6,954 nucleotides of DNA. Origin: Clostridia bacterium. Its GTDB lineage: Bacteria > Bacillota > Clostridia > Oscillospirales > CAG-272. The position numbers and the translations under genes are program-made. Of the stretch, positions 1-6,143 are shown piece by piece (position 1 is the stretch's first letter; the number at the start of each line of letters is the position of its first letter). The notes below the pieces were generated by a model that searched no databases, was not told the origin of the DNA, and saw nothing but the letters and a program-made list of their open reading frames with translations. The stretch is from assembly GCA_017395715.1 (NCBI GenBank), contig JAFQNZ010000129.1, positions 1 to 6,954 on the forward strand. The letters are read 5' to 3'.

Positions 1-1
1 C

Positions 2-472
2 GTTGTTGGTACGATCACCTATACGGAAAGCTTTTGGACAGGAAAGAAGGAAATCCTGTTCGGACAGATCCCGCTTGTGAAGCAGTCGAAAAACACCTAT
101 CTTTTACCCGGAGGAGATCCCAATGCGATCGTGATGGTAAAGGGCAACTTTCTTACCGGGGTATCGCTTATTTGGGGAACCGAAACGATCCGCTTGATAC
201 CGGCACCCAAGTGGTATGAATGGATTTTGGCGTTCTTTCCGCTCTTTTTCATTTGTGTCTGGGGAAACAGTGTTCCTCTTTGCATGATTTTTCCGCTCGT
301 TGGTGGCGCTCTCGGCGGTGCGATCGGCGGCCTTGCCTTGGTATTCAGTCTTGTATTTATGAAAAAGACCGAGAATGTGGGCTATAAGCTTTTAATTGGA
401 CTCGGTATTTTTGCTGCCGCTGTCTTCTTGTGCTTTTTGTTGGCAGTTGCGATCATCGGTTCGATGGTTTAA
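2..472 (+). CDS. C-terminal part of an uncharacterised membrane protein (5' end outside window)
   Basis: The reading frame is open from the first base of the window, so the start lies upstream; 156 residues and a TAA stop are visible. Residues 1-70 of the fragment are soluble and look beta-rich, with a PGGDPNAI turn and a KGNFLTGVSLIWG stretch. About residue 71 onward is membrane: one segment at about 71-88 starting at KWYEWIL, a glycine-rich segment at about 95-119 (GGALGGAIGG), a short basic loop (KKTEN), and a last segment at about 127-153. The WGNS...LC.IFP.VGGA.GG pattern is one I associate from memory with small uncharacterised Firmicutes membrane proteins. The next gene starts 31 bases downstream, which suggests one operon. 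A GTG at position 77 could be an internal start, but the frame is fully coding before it, with no RBS, so I treat it as internal. Function unknown. Confidence 0.75.
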   Translation, partial: VVGTITYTESFWTGKKEILFGQIPLVKQSKNTYLLPGGDPNAIVMVKGNFLTGVSLIWGTETIRLIPAPKWYEWILAFFPLFFICVWGNSVPLCMIFPLVGGALGGAIGGLALVFSLVFMKKTENVGYKLLIGLGIFAAAVFLCFLLAVAIIGSMV

Positions 473-490
473 TTATTTTTTTACATACAA

Positions 491-496
491 AAGGAG
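491..496 (+). promoter_or_regulatory. Ribosome binding site that fixes the lipoprotein start
   Basis: AAGGAG lies 7 bases before the ATG at 504. The in-frame ATG at 498 is only one base away, too close to be used, and earlier in-frame starts lie inside the preceding gene. Confidence 0.7.
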
Positions 497-503
497 AATG
501 AAA

Positions 504-989
504 ATGAAAAGAATTTTACTCGTACTTACAGCACTTGTTTTGTTGGTTTCGCTCGTTTCCTGCGGCGAGGCACAGCCCAAAACCTTTACTGCTGAGGGCA
601 TGAGCGTGACTCTGACCGACGCTTTTACCAAACGATCGGTTGACGGCTATACGGTGACTTACGATTCGAAAGACGTTGCAGTATTTGCCATTAAGGAATC
701 CTTCAGTTTGTTTGAAGGCTATGACGTTACACTCGAAGAATACGCTGACCTTGTTCGTCAAAGCAACGCTTCCAGAAATCCTACTGCCGTTGTGGAAAGA
801 GACGGTGTTCTTACCATGGAATACAGTTTTTTGAACGAAAGCGAAAATGAGACCTATAAGTATCTTTGCACGATGTTCAAGGGCGAGGACGCTTACTGGG
901 TGATTCAGTTCGCTACCAAGGAAAATGCCTACGACGGGCTGTTTGACACCTTGATGACATACGCAAAATCGGTCAGCTTCGGTGCGTGA
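504..989 (+). CDS. Small predicted lipoprotein of unknown function
   Basis: The protein has 161 residues. It opens with a classic type II signal peptide: KR at 2-3, a hydrophobic core at about 4-16, and the lipobox LVSC with Cys20 as the likely lipidated residue. It is therefore expected to be anchored outside the cytoplasmic membrane. The mature part (about 21-161) alternates beta-strand-like stretches (MSVTLTD, VTYDSKDVAVFAI, AYWVIQFAT) with helices (TLEEYADLVRQS and the final LFDTLMTYAKSV). This order resembles small PsbP/DcrB-like lipoprotein domains, but that is a fold guess, not a recognised family. Its stop overlaps the region where the YcxB-like gene may start, so the two are probably translationally coupled. 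With the upstream membrane protein it forms a three-gene envelope cassette. Confidence 0.8.
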   Translation: MKRILLVLTALVLLVSLVSCGEAQPKTFTAEGMSVTLTDAFTKRSVDGYTVTYDSKDVAVFAIKESFSLFEGYDVTLEEYADLVRQSNASRNPTAVVERDGVLTMEYSFLNESENETYKYLCTMFKGEDAYWVIQFATKENAYDGLFDTLMTYAKSVSFGA

Positions 990-997
990 ATGGGATT

Positions 998-1504
998 ATG
1001 ACCGTGAGAAACGAGTATAAAATCGATAAAAAAGAGATAATGTCCTGGGCTAAAACGTTTTACCTCTATGGCAAGGTCAACGTTATTCTGTTTGGCCTTT
1101 GGGTTTTCGTGTTCGTGTGTGCTGTTGTTGAACTCATCATTCTTTTATGTGTTGGCGGCGACTGGACCGACTGGTATCTGGCAGTACTGCTTTGGGTACT
1201 GAGCGTTTATAAGCTGTGCTTTCAGCGCTTTCTTCTTCAGGCGCGCCGATACAAGATGCTTTCGAAAACCTACGGTGTTTCCGAATGGATGCGTTCGGTG
1301 GATTTTACCGATGAGGAGATCGTGCTTTGCGATCATACCTCGGTTTCAAAATACAGATATGAAAGTATCAAGTTTATCAAAGACAAAAAGAACGCTGTTT
1401 TGATCGTTTTTAACACCGGTCTCGGACTTATCCTTTACAAGGATGCCTTTGTGGAAGGTTCTTGGGATGAATGCAAGGCAAAGATCGAGACAATAAAACA
1501 ATAA
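998..1504 (+). CDS. YcxB-like membrane protein
   Basis: From ATG 998 the product has 168 residues. Two membrane segments (about 27-52 and 59-78) are followed by a basic stretch (QARRYKMLSK) and a cytoplasmic C-terminal domain at about 98-168. That domain has the layout of YcxB-like proteins: FTDEEIVLCD, then SKYRYESIKFIKDKKNAVLIVFN, then a closing LILYKDAFVEGSWDEC stretch. The family is widespread in Firmicutes and its biochemical role is unknown. The start is uncertain: GTG 986 would overlap the preceding stop (GTGA), and GTG 1004 is 8 bases from a weak GGGA. No strong RBS is visible for any of them, which fits coupling to the lipoprotein gene. A strong terminator follows, so this is the last gene of its operon. 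Confidence 0.8.
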   Translation: MTVRNEYKIDKKEIMSWAKTFYLYGKVNVILFGLWVFVFVCAVVELIILLCVGGDWTDWYLAVLLWVLSVYKLCFQRFLLQARRYKMLSKTYGVSEWMRSVDFTDEEIVLCDHTSVSKYRYESIKFIKDKKNAVLIVFNTGLGLILYKDAFVEGSWDECKAKIETIKQ

Positions 1505-1510
1505 AGAATA

Positions 1511-1546
1511 TCCCGACAGATTTTAGGGTCTGTCGGGAATTTTTTT
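1511..1546 (+). terminator. Intrinsic terminator after the YcxB-like gene
   Basis: TCCCGACAGA at 1511-1520 pairs perfectly with TCTGTCGGGA at 1529-1538 across an 8-base loop, followed by a run of seven T (1540-1546). It begins 6 bases after the stop codon and closes the first operon. Confidence 0.95.
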
Positions 1547-1558
1547 GGAGAGGGAGTC

Positions 1559-1586
1559 TTGCTATTTTGAAAAACCGTGGTATAAT
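1559..1586 (+). promoter_or_regulatory. Sigma-A promoter for the zinc-ribbon/antiporter operon
   Basis: TTGCTA (1559-1564) and a perfect TATAAT (1581-1586) are separated by 16 bases. TGG directly before the -10 gives an extended -10 (TGnTATAAT). Transcription would start near 1593, giving a leader of about 26 bases. It lies just after a terminator, as expected for a new transcription unit. Confidence 0.8.
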
Positions 1587-1618
1587 GTAGTATAGAATAG
1601 ATACAGAGGGTGATGGTT

Positions 1619-2005
1619 ATGCGCTATCGTTTACAAAGATTTTTCTGGGGCAGAAACGGGTTTGATGCTCTTGCCAATACGGTTATGGTGGCTTCGCTTG
1701 TTGTGATGATCGCAAGCGGCTTCATTCCGATTCCCATACTTGGTTTGTTTTTATATATGGTATCGTTTGCCGGCTTGATCTACAGTTATTTTCGCTGTTT
1801 TTCACGCAATCTTGTGAGGCGCAGACAAGAAAACTTCCGTTTCAAAGAGTTTTTCCGAGTGAGAAAGCTGAAATGGAAAGAAAGAAAAAGCTACCGCTAT
1901 TTTAAGTGTCCGCACTGCAAGGCGTGGATGCGTGTACCGAAGGGCAGAGGCGAGATCACGGTGACCTGCCGTGCCTGCCGTTTCCGTTTTGACAAAAAAT
2001 CATAA
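1619..2005 (+). CDS. Small membrane protein with C-terminal zinc ribbon
   Basis: The product has 128 residues. The start ATG 1619 lies 8 bases after AGAGGG (1605-1610); GTG 1610 and ATG 1613 overlap or crowd that site and are less likely. A short basic N-terminus (RYRLQRFFWGR) precedes two membrane segments at about 18-35 and 39-58, split by a PIP turn. A strongly basic linker follows (about 59-95), then a zinc ribbon with CPHC at 97-100 and CRAC at 117-120, the four cysteines presumably binding one zinc. The sequence between them (RVPKGRGEITVTC) is typical of a conserved but unnamed Firmicutes family that I recognise only by pattern. Both the linker and the ribbon should be cytoplasmic by the positive-inside rule. 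It is co-transcribed with the antiporter 17 bases downstream. Function unknown; binding a nucleic acid or protein partner at the membrane is only an inference. Confidence 0.82.
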   Translation: MRYRLQRFFWGRNGFDALANTVMVASLVVMIASGFIPIPILGLFLYMVSFAGLIYSYFRCFSRNLVRRRQENFRFKEFFRVRKLKWKERKSYRYFKCPHCKAWMRVPKGRGEITVTCRACRFRFDKKS

Positions 2006-2022
2006 AGAAAAGGAATTTGAAC

Positions 2023-3351
2023 ATGAACACAAAAAAGGGGAACGTTTGGGGTCTTTTACCCATGGGCGTATTCATTGTTTTTTATCTGACGCTTGGTATT
2101 TTGTTTGAATATGTAATGGAAATCCCGATGGGCTTTTACAACGTGCCGATCGTGGTGGCGTTTCTTGTGGCGATTTTGGTTGCCTGTCTTCAGAATCGCA
2201 AGGTGAGTTTTGAAACCAAACTTTCTCTGATGGGGCAGGGCATTGGCGACAAGAACATCATTACAATGCTTCTCATCTTTATGATGGCGGGTATTTTTGT
2301 GGGCGTTGTCGGCAGAGAAAGTGCAGAAAGCGTTGCCTATTTTGTGCTTTCGATCACGCCGCCCCGTCTTGCGGTTTGTATGATTTTTTTGGTCAGCTGT
2401 TTTATTTCTACGGCAATGGGTACCTCGGTGGGTACGATCACTTTGATTACGCCGATTGCAGTTGCGATTGCAGAGTCGTCCGGTTTTTCGGTGGCACTTT
2501 GTGTGGGTACTGTGGTAGGCGGTGCCATGTTTGGTGACAATCTTTCTTTTGTTTCGGATACCACGATTGCCGCGTGCAACGGTCAAGGCTGTGCCATGAA
2601 GGATAAATTCCGCACCAACTTTTTTATCGTTCTTCCTGCGGCAATTGTTACATTCTTTTTGATTCTTTTCCTGTCTTTTCAGGCAGACATACAGGCAAAT
2701 CCCTCAGCAGACTACGATCTTATACAGATCATTCCCTATGTTTTGGTTCTCATCAGCGGTGTGATCGGTATCAATGTGTTTCTGACGCTTTTGATCGGTA
2801 TTCTTTCGGGTTGTGTGATCATGCTTGCTACATCCGCCGTTTCTTTCTCGGGCCTTCTTGCCAATATGGGAAGCGGGGCATCCGGTATGTTTGAAACCGC
2901 AATGGTGGCTGTGTTGGCCGCTCTTTGCGCCCTGATCCGCCACAACGGCGGTTTTGATGCTTTGCTGAACGGCATTCGCAAGGTTTTCCGCGGCAAGCGC
3001 GGCGGACAGCTTGGTGTTGGGCTTTTAGTTGGTGTGATGGATATTGCCACTGCCAACAACACGGTAGCCATTGTGATCGCCAATCCGATTGCTTCGGATA
3101 TGGCGAAGGAATACGGTATTTCTTCCCGCAAGACTGCTTCTTTGCTTGACACATTCTCCTGTATCGTCCAGGGTTTTCTTCCGTACGGCGCGCAGATTCT
3201 TGTGGCGCTCTCGGCTGTTTCTACACTTGGTATCACGCTGAATGCGTTTGATATCATGCAGTACATGTATTATCCGATGATGCTGCTTATCAGCTCACTT
3301 ATCTTTATTTTCTTGATTCCCGAAAAAAAGAAAAAAGCAGATCATGACTGA
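2023..3351 (+). CDS. NhaC-family Na+/H+ antiporter
   Basis: The product has 442 residues, a usual length for this family of the ion transporter superfamily, with about 11-12 hydrophobic segments. It is expected to exchange cytoplasmic Na+ for external H+ across the cell membrane, although relatives such as MleN exchange organic acids together with ions. The signature lies at residues 167-181, GAMFGDNLSFVSDTT, containing the Asp residues 172 and 179 typical of the transport core. The second half carries the paired motif DIATANNTVAIVIANPIA (340 onward) and then LLDTFSCIVQGFLPYGAQ, both characteristic of the clostridial/Bacteroidetes branch. ATG 2023 is chosen because AAAGGA (2009-2014) lies 8 bases upstream; the TTG at 2017 is too close. 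The last codons (KKKKADHD) are dictated by the overlapping terminator. Exact substrate is not determined by the sequence. Confidence 0.9.
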   Translation: MNTKKGNVWGLLPMGVFIVFYLTLGILFEYVMEIPMGFYNVPIVVAFLVAILVACLQNRKVSFETKLSLMGQGIGDKNIITMLLIFMMAGIFVGVVGRESAESVAYFVLSITPPRLAVCMIFLVSCFISTAMGTSVGTITLITPIAVAIAESSGFSVALCVGTVVGGAMFGDNLSFVSDTTIAACNGQGCAMKDKFRTNFFIVLPAAIVTFFLILFLSFQADIQANPSADYDLIQIIPYVLVLISGVIGINVFLTLLIGILSGCVIMLATSAVSFSGLLANMGSGASGMFETAMVAVLAALCALIRHNGGFDALLNGIRKVFRGKRGGQLGVGLLVGVMDIATANNTVAIVIANPIASDMAKEYGISSRKTASLLDTFSCIVQGFLPYGAQILVALSAVSTLGITLNAFDIMQYMYYPMMLLISSLIFIFLIPEKKKKADHD

Positions 3352-3361
3352 TCTGCTTTTT
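3332..3361 (+). terminator. Intrinsic terminator overlapping the antiporter stop codon
   Basis: AAAAAGCAGATCA (3332-3344) pairs perfectly with TGATCTGCTTTTT (3349-3361) around a 4-base TGAC loop. The TGA stop (3349-3351) is the first part of the right arm. The T run (3357-3361) forms the U-tract, and the A run on the left arm would make a U-tract on the opposite strand too, so the element could work in both directions. Confidence 0.85.
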
Positions 3362-3381
3362 GTTTCGTTTCAGTTTCGTTT
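3362..3381 (+). repeat. 11-bp-period direct repeat upstream of the two-component system; candidate regulator site
   Basis: GTTTCGTTT occurs at 3362-3370 and again at 3373-3381, a spacing of 11 bases between equivalent positions. OmpR/PhoB-family regulators typically bind tandem half-sites with 10-11 base period near the -35 region. The second copy ends 13 bases before the TGT of the proposed extended -10, so it occupies the -35 position. Autoregulation is an inference; the tract is T-rich and the repeat could be chance. Confidence 0.4.
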
Positions 3382-3394
3382 TATTGGATATGAT

Positions 3395-3403
3395 TGTTAT
3401 ATT
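3395..3403 (+). promoter_or_regulatory. Possible extended -10 promoter for the two-component system
   Basis: TGTTATATT fits an extended -10 element (TGn plus TATATT, one mismatch to TATAAT). No good -35 is found at the expected distance; the place is taken by the direct repeat, which would fit activator-dependent transcription. The start would be near 3410, giving a very short leader. Confidence 0.4.
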
Positions 3404-3410
3404 ATGAAAA

Positions 3411-3416
3411 GAGGTG
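3411..3416 (+). promoter_or_regulatory. Ribosome binding site supporting a TTG start for the response regulator
   Basis: GAGGTG matches the 3' end of 16S rRNA and ends its GAGG core 7 bases before TTG 3422. The in-frame ATG at 3404 lies upstream of this site and has no SD of its own. Confidence 0.65.
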
Positions 3417-3421
3417 GCGTT

Positions 3422-4096
3422 TTGGTACATATTCTTGTGGCGGATGACGATAAAAACACGCGACTATATCTGCGTGCGCTTTTAGAAGGAGCGGGGTATG
3501 TTGTAACTACCGCTGAAAACGGGGAAGAGGCACTGACCTGTCTTGACCGAGAACATATTGATCTTGTAGTGCTGGATGTTATGATGCCGAAGATAGACGG
3601 CTATGAGTTTACACGCATTTTACGGGAGGGCAACAGCAATCTGCCGATTCTGATGGTATCTGCCAAACAGCTTCCGAAAGACAAACATAAGGGCTTTGCC
3701 ATGGGAACCGATGATTATATGACCAAGCCGATCGATGAAGAAGAAATGCTGTTTCGCATTAAGGCGCTCCTTCGCCGTTCGCGCATTGCCAACGAGCGAA
3801 AGATCGTGGTCGGAGAAGTTGTGCTTGACTATGATTCTTTGACGGTGACAAAAGGTGACTTTTGCCAAGAGCTTCCGCAGAAGGAATTTTTGCTTCTGTA
3901 TAAACTCTTGTCCTATCCCGGTAAGATTTTTACGCGTATTCAACTGATGGACGAGATCTGGGGTGCGGAAAGCGAGACGGGATGGGAAACGGTTACGGTT
4001 CACATCGGACGCTTACGCAAGCGGTTTGAGGGATTTGAGGAGTTTGAGATCGAATCGGTACGAGGACTTGGGTACAAGGCGGTGAAAAAGGTATGA
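3422..4096 (+). CDS. OmpR/PhoB-family response regulator
   Basis: From TTG 3422 the product has 224 residues, the usual length for the family, beginning MVHILVADDD as these proteins do. The receiver domain (about 1-118) has the acidic pair D8/D9, phosphoacceptor D52 in VVLDVMMPKIDG, S80 in the switch position and the invariant K102 in TDDYMTKP. The C-terminal winged-helix domain (about 128-224) shows LPQKEFLLLYKLL, GKIFTRIQLMDEIWG, the recognition helix VTVHIGRLRKRF and the wing IESVRGLGYKA. It should be phosphorylated by the kinase encoded next, with which it overlaps by four bases (ATGA), and then bind tandem DNA half-sites. The receiver output stretch recalls HssR-like regulators, but no heme exporter genes are nearby, so I give no symbol. 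Its targets are unknown; the direct repeat at 3362-3381 is a candidate. Confidence 0.92.
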   Translation: MVHILVADDDKNTRLYLRALLEGAGYVVTTAENGEEALTCLDREHIDLVVLDVMMPKIDGYEFTRILREGNSNLPILMVSAKQLPKDKHKGFAMGTDDYMTKPIDEEEMLFRIKALLRRSRIANERKIVVGEVVLDYDSLTVTKGDFCQELPQKEFLLLYKLLSYPGKIFTRIQLMDEIWGAESETGWETVTVHIGRLRKRFEGFEEFEIESVRGLGYKAVKKV

Positions 4097-5181
4097 AACA
4101 GAAAAGAAAACGCACACCCAAGAAAGTGAAAGAGCGCCGTTCGCGCAAATCGCTTACGATCGTGCTTGCGGTTTTTGTCTTCTGTATTCTTTTGATGGCA
4201 ATTGCTATGACAGCACTCGGGCTTTTTATTCTCACCAAAACAGGGGTACTTGTGGAAGGCGAGATCAAGCTGAACTCGGTCATTCTCATTATGTCGGTGA
4301 TCAGCCTTGCCATTGGCGGTTTGCTTGCTTTTTTCAGCAGCCGTATTCCGTTGAAGCCGATCAACAATCTGATCAACAAAATGAACCGTTTAGCGGCAGG
4401 GGATTTTAAGGCGAGACTTGAATTCGGTGAGACGTTATCGTCACATCCAGCGTTTAAGGAGATCTCCACAAGCTTTAATACCATGGCGGAAGAGCTTGAA
4501 AACACCGAACTTTTACGAAACGATTTTATCAACAATTTTTCGCATGAATTCAAAACACCGCTCGTTTCGATCACGGGTTTTGCCAAGCTTCTTGCCAAAG
4601 GCAATCTGACAGAGGAGCAAAAGCAGGAGTACCTTTCTGCCATCGAAGAAGAATCGAGACGGCTTTCTTCGATGGCGACCAATGTTTTGAAGCTGACAAA
4701 GGTGGAAAACCAAACCATTCTTTCAGAGCTTTCTTCCTTTAATCTTGCTGAGCAGATCCGTTCGGCGGTACTGCTTCTTGAGAGGGAATGGTCGGAGAAA
4801 AATCTTGAACTTGTGCTTGATTTAGACGATTGTTTGATCGAGGCGAATGAAGAGCTTCTCAAGGAAATATGGATCAATCTATTTGACAACGCGGTGAAAT
4901 TCACGCCACGTTGCGGCACGATTGCTTTGACCGTTGAGGAATTGGACGAACAGTATCTCGTGACCGTGAGCAACACGGGAAGCGTGATTTCACCCGAAAC
5001 GTGCGAGAGGATTTTTAAGAAATTCTATCAAGCGGATGAATCACACGCCGCAAAAGGAAACGGCATTGGTCTTGCGATTGTGAAACGCATTGTGGATCTG
5101 CATAGCGGCGAGATTACGGTTCATAGTGAGAATGATATGACCTCTTTTGCGGTGCTTTTGCCCAAAAAGCAGGAAGCATGA
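4093..5181 (+). CDS. HAMP-domain sensor histidine kinase
   Basis: The product has 362 residues and is the partner of the preceding regulator. Residues 2-19 are extremely basic (12 of 18 are Lys or Arg). Membrane segments lie at about 21-47 and 62-81, leaving an external loop of only about 14 residues. A HAMP domain follows (about 82-138, with PLKPINNLINKMNRLAAGDF), then the dimerisation domain with the H-box FSHEFKTPL, phospho-acceptor H151. The ATPase domain has the N-box WINLFDNAVKFT (N262, N266), an F-box IFKKFYQAD (307-315) and a G2 box GNGIGLAIV (322-330). The G1 box is reduced to SNTGSV (293-298), with Asn where Asp is usual; this variant occurs in other Firmicutes kinases. The short loop means the signal is probably sensed within or near the membrane. 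No terminator is evident after it. The signal is unknown. Confidence 0.93.
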   Translation: MKQKRKRTPKKVKERRSRKSLTIVLAVFVFCILLMAIAMTALGLFILTKTGVLVEGEIKLNSVILIMSVISLAIGGLLAFFSSRIPLKPINNLINKMNRLAAGDFKARLEFGETLSSHPAFKEISTSFNTMAEELENTELLRNDFINNFSHEFKTPLVSITGFAKLLAKGNLTEEQKQEYLSAIEEESRRLSSMATNVLKLTKVENQTILSELSSFNLAEQIRSAVLLLEREWSEKNLELVLDLDDCLIEANEELLKEIWINLFDNAVKFTPRCGTIALTVEELDEQYLVTVSNTGSVISPETCERIFKKFYQADESHAAKGNGIGLAIVKRIVDLHSGEITVHSENDMTSFAVLLPKKQEA

Positions 5182-5192
5182 TGTTTTTTCTC

Positions 5193-5221
5193 TTGCGGTT
5201 TGGAATCGATCGTGTTATACT
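5193..5221 (+). promoter_or_regulatory. Sigma-A promoter for the HAD phosphatase gene
   Basis: TTGCGG (5193-5198) and TATACT (5216-5221) are 17 bases apart, and TGT before the -10 gives an extended -10 element. Transcription would start near 5228, about 30 bases before the ATG. Confidence 0.75.
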
Positions 5222-5243
5222 GGTTTATAAGAGATGCAAACAG

Positions 5244-5249
5244 AGAGGA
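5244..5249 (+). promoter_or_regulatory. Ribosome binding site that selects ATG 5258 for the HAD gene
   Basis: AGAGGA lies upstream of ATG 5258, 9 bases after its GG. The in-frame ATG at 5234 precedes it, has no SD and would sit within a few bases of the predicted transcript start. Confidence 0.6.
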
Positions 5250-5257
5250 TAGTGCGA

Positions 5258-6103
5258 ATGGATAGGGAAAAACTTAAAAAAACCTTGTTTGTTTCGGATC
5301 TTGACGGAACGCTTTTGAATCGGGAGCAAGCTTTGTCCGAATATACGCAAAAAACACTGAATAGGCTGATACAGGAAGGCTTGCCCTTTACCTATGCCAC
5401 CGCACGTTCTTTGACAACCGCAAGGGAAGTGACCGCGGGACTTGATCTGAAACTTCCCGTGATCGTGTATAACGGTGCATTCGTTAAAGATTCTGCAAGC
5501 GGTGAGAGTGTGATGGCACGACAGTTTTCCCCGCATGAAAAGGGAGAGATTCTTGCACAGCATCTTACGCACGGTGTGTATCCGCGCGTGTATGCGCTTC
5601 ACGCAGAGGAGGAGAAATTCTCTTATGCCATAGAGCATCTTTCTGAGGGAACGAAAGCGTATCTTGCCAAGAGACGAGAGGATAGGCGGGCGCGTCCAAC
5701 AACCGAAGATCGGCTGTTGGATGGAGATGTGTTTTGCTTTTCCTCGATTGACGATTACGACAAGCTGCTACCGCTTTACAATGCGTTGAAAGCAACATAT
5801 CACGCGGTATTATACCGCGATCCCTATACGAGTGATTATTGGCTTGAGATTTTGCCGAGGTTTGCCACCAAAGCCGATGCTGTCCTTTCGCTGAAAGAGC
5901 TGTATGGCTTTGAGAGCGTTGTGGTATTTGGGGACGAGAAAAACGATCTTTCGATGTTTGCCATGGCAGACGAATGCTATGCTGTTTCAAATGCCAACGA
6001 AGATGTGAAGCGCGCGGCAAGCGGCGTGATCGCATCGAATGATTCCGACGGCGTGGCGGCGTATTTGTTTTCAAGATGTGAGCAACATTGCGATACAAAG
6101 TAG
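5258..6103 (+). CDS. Cof-type HAD-IIB phosphatase
   Basis: The product has 281 residues, normal for Cof/YidA-like cytoplasmic sugar-phosphate or nucleotide phosphatases of the haloacid dehalogenase superfamily. All four motifs are present: motif I SDLDGTLL with nucleophile D14 and acid/base D16; motif II T48 in YATARS; motif III K205 in FATKADAV; and motif IV FGDEKNDLSMF with D226 and D230 for Mg2+. The cap domain of subclass IIB lies between motifs II and III, roughly residues 75-195. VIVYNGAFV (68-76) and the Cof-like end with SNDSDGVA (260-267) also fit. The substrate cannot be told from sequence, as the family is promiscuous. It has its own promoter. No terminator is seen before the next gene, so read-through into the corrinoid operon is possible. 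Confidence 0.92.
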   Translation: MDREKLKKTLFVSDLDGTLLNREQALSEYTQKTLNRLIQEGLPFTYATARSLTTAREVTAGLDLKLPVIVYNGAFVKDSASGESVMARQFSPHEKGEILAQHLTHGVYPRVYALHAEEEKFSYAIEHLSEGTKAYLAKRREDRRARPTTEDRLLDGDVFCFSSIDDYDKLLPLYNALKATYHAVLYRDPYTSDYWLEILPRFATKADAVLSLKELYGFESVVVFGDEKNDLSMFAMADECYAVSNANEDVKRAASGVIASNDSDGVAAYLFSRCEQHCDTK

Positions 6104-6123
6104 CTTTGGTTTATCAAATTTTA

Positions 6124-6143
6124 TTGACATGACTTGACATGAC
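6124..6143 (+). repeat. Perfect tandem 10-bp repeat containing the -35 box
   Basis: TTGACATGAC occurs twice without a gap (6124-6133 and 6134-6143), followed by a third partial copy beginning TTG at 6144. Each copy contains a consensus -35 hexamer TTGACA; only the second is correctly spaced from the -10. The 10-base period is about one helical turn. Confidence 0.85.

Noticed and set aside
451..482. Possible weak terminator after the first membrane protein
   Set aside because: CATCG-GTT-CGATG can be stretched to 8 pairs only with G-T pairs, and the T run starts about 6 bases from the stem; operon continuation is more likely.
396..503. N-terminal extension of the lipoprotein gene from an upstream in-frame start
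   Set aside because: It would overlap the preceding gene, lacks an RBS and would bury the signal peptide; AAGGAG at 491-496 supports ATG 504.
2056..3266. Several minus-strand open frames opposite the antiporter
   Set aside because: Low-complexity His/Lys/Asn/Thr-rich products opposite a well-supported transporter; no RBS-driven gene is evident.
3344..4096. HssR-like heme regulator assignment for the response regulator
   Set aside because: Some receiver and linker patterns recall HssR, but no HrtAB-type exporter is nearby and the kinase lacks the large external sensor of HssS.
3993..4976. Long open frame of 327 codons on the minus strand opposite the histidine kinase
   Set aside because: Its translation is Ser/Arg-rich and matches no family I know, and it lies opposite clear kinase motifs; it is a codon-usage shadow.
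5153..5189. Possible terminator at the end of the kinase gene
   Set aside because: TGCTTTT and AAAAGCA can pair, but the T run (5184-5189) is more than 10 bases away, so it does not form a proper intrinsic terminator.
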